This document shows, piece after piece, positions 61,776 through 64,000 of a stretch of DNA of 64,000 nt (position 1 is its first letter; every line of letters begins with the position of its first letter). The notes beneath the pieces are model-generated. The model made no database searches. It worked only from the letters and a program-made list of their open reading frames with translations, and had not been told where the DNA came from. The stretch lies in NCBI RefSeq assembly GCF_002913225.1, contig NZ_PPAW01000072.1:1-64000 (forward strand), in the 5' to 3' direction. A program made the position numbers and the translations under genes. Source of the stretch: Campylobacter concisus. GTDB taxonomy: Bacteria > Campylobacterota > Campylobacteria > Campylobacterales > Campylobacteraceae.

Positions 61776-63455
61776 TTATCTTAGGTCGTTTTGAATACTG
61801 CAAGCGCCTTGGATATATCTCTTCGCAAAGCCTGGCTCAAAACTATCTGAAACCATACCCATGTTATCTAGCAATCTATATTTTGCATAAGATAGTGCAG
61901 TCTCAGTTGTAGCGATCTCTTTTAAAGCTGTGTTGTATTCGTTTTCTGCATCAAGCAGGTTGATAAGGTCGCGGCGACCAATTCTAAACTCATCTTGGTA
62001 TGCATCAAGAGTAGCTTTTGAATATTCAACGTGTTGATTTAGATATCCCATTTTCTCTTGGTTAAGAACATAGTTTTGCCATGAGAATTCTAAAGACTCT
62101 TTAAGCTCTCTTACAAGGTTGTCCATAGTTTGTTGCTCTTGTTGAACAGCAAGTTGGCTCTTCTCTTTATCAAGTTTATCATTACCTTTGTTGTAAAGGT
62201 TATAGTTTAGTCTTAAAAGAGCATCAAATGTTTGCTCTTCATAATCATCATATAAAACATTTGAGTGATCATAAGCACCTGATACGACAAGATCTAATTT
62301 TGGCAAAAATGGTGCATTTTTCTCTTTTACAACAGACTCTGCCATAGCGATGTTTGATCTTTGAACTAGAAGTGTTGGGTTGCAAAGAACAGCTTTGTCA
62401 TAAACAGCCTCTTTAGTGCTTGGTAATGGCAGGTTAAACTCAGGCATTACTAGATTTTTAGCAGCAACTTTTCTTCCATATAGTTTTTCAAATGTAGAAA
62501 GTGCATCCTCGTAATTATTTTTAGCAGCTACATAGTTTGATTGAGCCAAAGTATAGCGTGATCCAGCTTGTCTCTCTTCAGAAGCTACGCCGTAACCTGA
62601 TGCGGCTCTATCTTTGATTTGGTTATAAATTTCTTCATGGCTTTTTACATTTTCTTCTTCAATGTCAAGAATTCTCTTTGTTTGAAGAACTTGTAGATAA
62701 GCATTTGCAGCACTTAATGTTAGTCTATCTGCAGCTTGAGCTACCGTGTAAGCAGCTGAGTCAAGTCTTGCGCTTTGAGAGTTGATTCTGTTTTTATCAG
62801 CACCACCATTATAAAGGTTTTCAACTAAAGTTAAAGATGCGCCAGATACTCTGCCATCGCCTCTTCTTGTTGCAAGACCGTCATCAAGACGTTTTCTCTC
62901 ATATCCTACTCTAGCAGCTGCATCAAGTGTTGGATAGTAAGCATTTTTAGCTATTTTTAGATCTTTACCAACTTGTAAGTAGTTAAATTCTGTAGCTTTT
63001 AAACTTGGGTTTTCATTTAAAATAGTTTTTACAACTTGATCCAAAGTCAATACGCTATCATCAGCTTGTGCTGTAGCTGCTGCTTTAGGCTCAATTGATA
63101 TAGTTTGCTCTATATTAGATTTTTTAGTTGATTGAGCATTTGTGACAGGTGACTTAGCTCTCATTAAAGCATCTTTATAACCTGACTCATTTTGAACTTT
63201 AGCTAACAACTCATTAGCTTCATTTTCAGAAACTGGAGTTGTATCAACATATAAAAACTTTCTTCCACCAACTTCATAAACGCCAGTAGTTAGTCTGCTA
63301 TCTGATATTTTGCTATTTACTTTGCTAACAGCACTATCGATCCTAGCAGCGCTATCATCTTGAGCAAATGAAGCTAGAAAAATCCTATAAGGGACATCTT
63401 GGGCAGACAGCAATGTTGCTGCGGCCAAAGCACTAATTGCTAACATCTTTTTCAT
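61776..63455 (-). CDS. lapE: TolC-family outer-membrane channel (LapE-like)
   Basis: A 559-residue protein with a signal peptide (AISALAAATLLSA). Residues about 20-105 form a small SPOR-like domain (VPYRIFLASFA, then KFLYVDTTPV), followed by a linker and an outer-membrane efflux (TolC) domain from about 135, with repeated long helices (LSAANAYLQVLQTKRILDI). It forms the outer-membrane exit of the type I machine. The next gene starts 17 bases after its stop. A -10 (63510-63515) lies upstream. Confidence 0.9.
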   Translation of the reverse strand: MKKMLAISALAAATLLSAQDVPYRIFLASFAQDDSAARIDSAVSKVNSKISDSRLTTGVYEVGGRKFLYVDTTPVSENEANELLAKVQNESGYKDALMRAKSPVTNAQSTKKSNIEQTISIEPKAAATAQADDSVLTLDQVVKTILNENPSLKATEFNYLQVGKDLKIAKNAYYPTLDAAARVGYERKRLDDGLATRRGDGRVSGASLTLVENLYNGGADKNRINSQSARLDSAAYTVAQAADRLTLSAANAYLQVLQTKRILDIEEENVKSHEEIYNQIKDRAASGYGVASEERQAGSRYTLAQSNYVAAKNNYEDALSTFEKLYGRKVAAKNLVMPEFNLPLPSTKEAVYDKAVLCNPTLLVQRSNIAMAESVVKEKNAPFLPKLDLVVSGAYDHSNVLYDDYEEQTFDALLRLNYNLYNKGNDKLDKEKSQLAVQQEQQTMDNLVRELKESLEFSWQNYVLNQEKMGYLNQHVEYSKATLDAYQDEFRIGRRDLINLLDAENEYNTALKEIATTETALSYAKYRLLDNMGMVSDSFEPGFAKRYIQGACSIQNDLR

Positions 63456-63509
63456 AACTAGATCCTTTTACCTTTTTATTGTCAAGCTTTGGCTAGACTT
63501 TTAGTGCGA

Positions 63510-63515
63510 ATTATA
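63510..63515 (-). promoter_or_regulatory. Candidate -10 of lapE
   Basis: TATAAT on the minus strand in the context GGTGTATAATTCG, about 54 bases upstream of the start codon (an AAAGGAT site precedes it). No clear -35. Confidence 0.55.
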
Positions 63516-63567
63516 CACCAAGAAATATTAAACGTATTTTAAACACTCTATGACAAAAAAATAATTT

Positions 63568-64000
63568 TTATATCGTCTTAGAAAATCGCCTTAAATTCTC
63601 TGGAATTTTCTTAAGATACTCATCAAAACACATTGCAATATTTCGTATTATCAGCGTTCCTGTCTCATTTACACTGATTTTATCTGTCGTAATATCGACA
63701 AATTCACTTAAATTCTTTAGCTCTTCAAGCTCATTTTTGAAATGTTCAAAGAAATTTATATGAAATTCATCCTCAACTGCCTTGATATTAAGCCCAAAAT
63801 TGCTCATCAAACTCATAATAACACTTTTTCTAAGCAAATCTTCATCGCTTAGATAAATTCCCTTTGCGTATGGCAACTTTCCACTATCGATCGCTTTTTC
63901 ATACTCATCCATATCTTTGTGATTTTGTGCGTAGTGTCTTTTACACTCGCCGATGCTTGTCACGCCAATACCAATGAGATCAGCGCCGCCCTTTGTCGTA
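63568..64000 (-). CDS. hemN: HemN, oxygen-independent coproporphyrinogen III oxidase (3' part only)
   Basis: The C-terminal about 144 residues of a gene that continues past the window edge. The reading TTKGGADLIGIGVTSIG then YAQNHKDMDEYEKAID matches the HemN segment just after its radical SAM core, and ends with a helical domain to the stop at 63568. HemN decarboxylates coproporphyrinogen III without oxygen during heme synthesis. The radical SAM Cys motif is outside the window. The 112 bases from here to lapE hold the lapE promoter. Confidence 0.85.
   Translation of the reverse strand, partial: TTKGGADLIGIGVTSIGECKRHYAQNHKDMDEYEKAIDSGKLPYAKGIYLSDEDLLRKSVIMSLMSNFGLNIKAVEDEFHINFFEHFKNELEELKNLSEFVDITTDKISVNETGTLIIRNIAMCFDEYLKKIPENLRRFSKTI

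Overview
The window is a contiguous piece of a Campylobacter chromosome, most likely from the C. concisus / C. curvus side of the genus. Evidence: AT-rich sequence; a Campylobacter-type major outer-membrane porin; the futalosine-route enzyme MqnE; a fused CcsBA cytochrome c maturation protein; the fused IspDF enzyme followed by an atypical response regulator, an ATP-sulfurylase-like protein and PgpA (the order I recall for C. jejuni Cj1607-Cj1610); and the beta operon/rpoBC followed by the str operon. The species is an inference. I see no insertion sequence, prophage, CRISPR array or rRNA, and no gene-free stretch over about 300 bases.

Layout. 1-4.9 kb (minus): a prepilin-like protein, a GT39-like membrane protein, a phosphoribosyltransferase with a purine permease, and MqnE. 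5.0-9.3 kb (plus): a GlnD-like HD/ACT protein with a degenerate nucleotidyltransferase site, then GlmS. 9.5-11.7 kb (plus): a CsgG-like lipoprotein, a small Tyr/Asp-rich exported protein and a broken Fic gene. 11.7-20.3 kb: mostly minus-strand housekeeping and small envelope genes (DJ-1-like, DapD, YagU-like on plus, DUF711 plus ACT pair, Mrp, ThiC). 20.5-24.1 kb (plus): ispDF, cemR-like regulator, ATP-sulfurylase-like, pgpA. 24.2-32.8 kb (minus): CcsBA and companions, a cytochrome c, the porin, small proteins, Dps and a periplasmic rhodanese. 33.0-53.3 kb (minus): a translation/transcription block: tRNA-Thr-Tyr-Gly-Thr, tuf, rpmG, tRNA-Trp, secE, nusG, rplK, rplA, rplJ, rplL, rpoB, rpoC, then an inserted doxX and nhaC-iadA set, then rpsL, rpsG, fusA and tRNA-Arg.

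53.5-63.5 kb is the most interesting part: a minus-strand Lap-type (LapD/LapG/LapBCE) cluster. It encodes a TolC-like outer-membrane channel, a LapG-like periplasmic protease, a LapD-like receptor with degenerate GGDEF and EAL motifs, a type I secretion ATPase and membrane-fusion protein, an unknown protein, a LuxR-type regulator and a second LapG-like protease. Together these would secrete a large RTX-type adhesin and hold it on the surface or release it according to c-di-GMP. No adhesin gene is in the window. A near-perfect intrinsic terminator lies inside the signal-peptide codons of the first lapG, between the channel gene and the rest of the operon. The window ends inside hemN.

Other points of note: a Fur-like operator over the promoter of the YagU-like gene; 11-bp-phased direct repeats upstream of the porin and dps genes; a twice-used long hairpin near 14.2 and 14.9 kb; several family members lacking their key catalytic residues; and the rpoC-rpsL junction, which I recall carries the fucose island in C. 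jejuni and different genes here.
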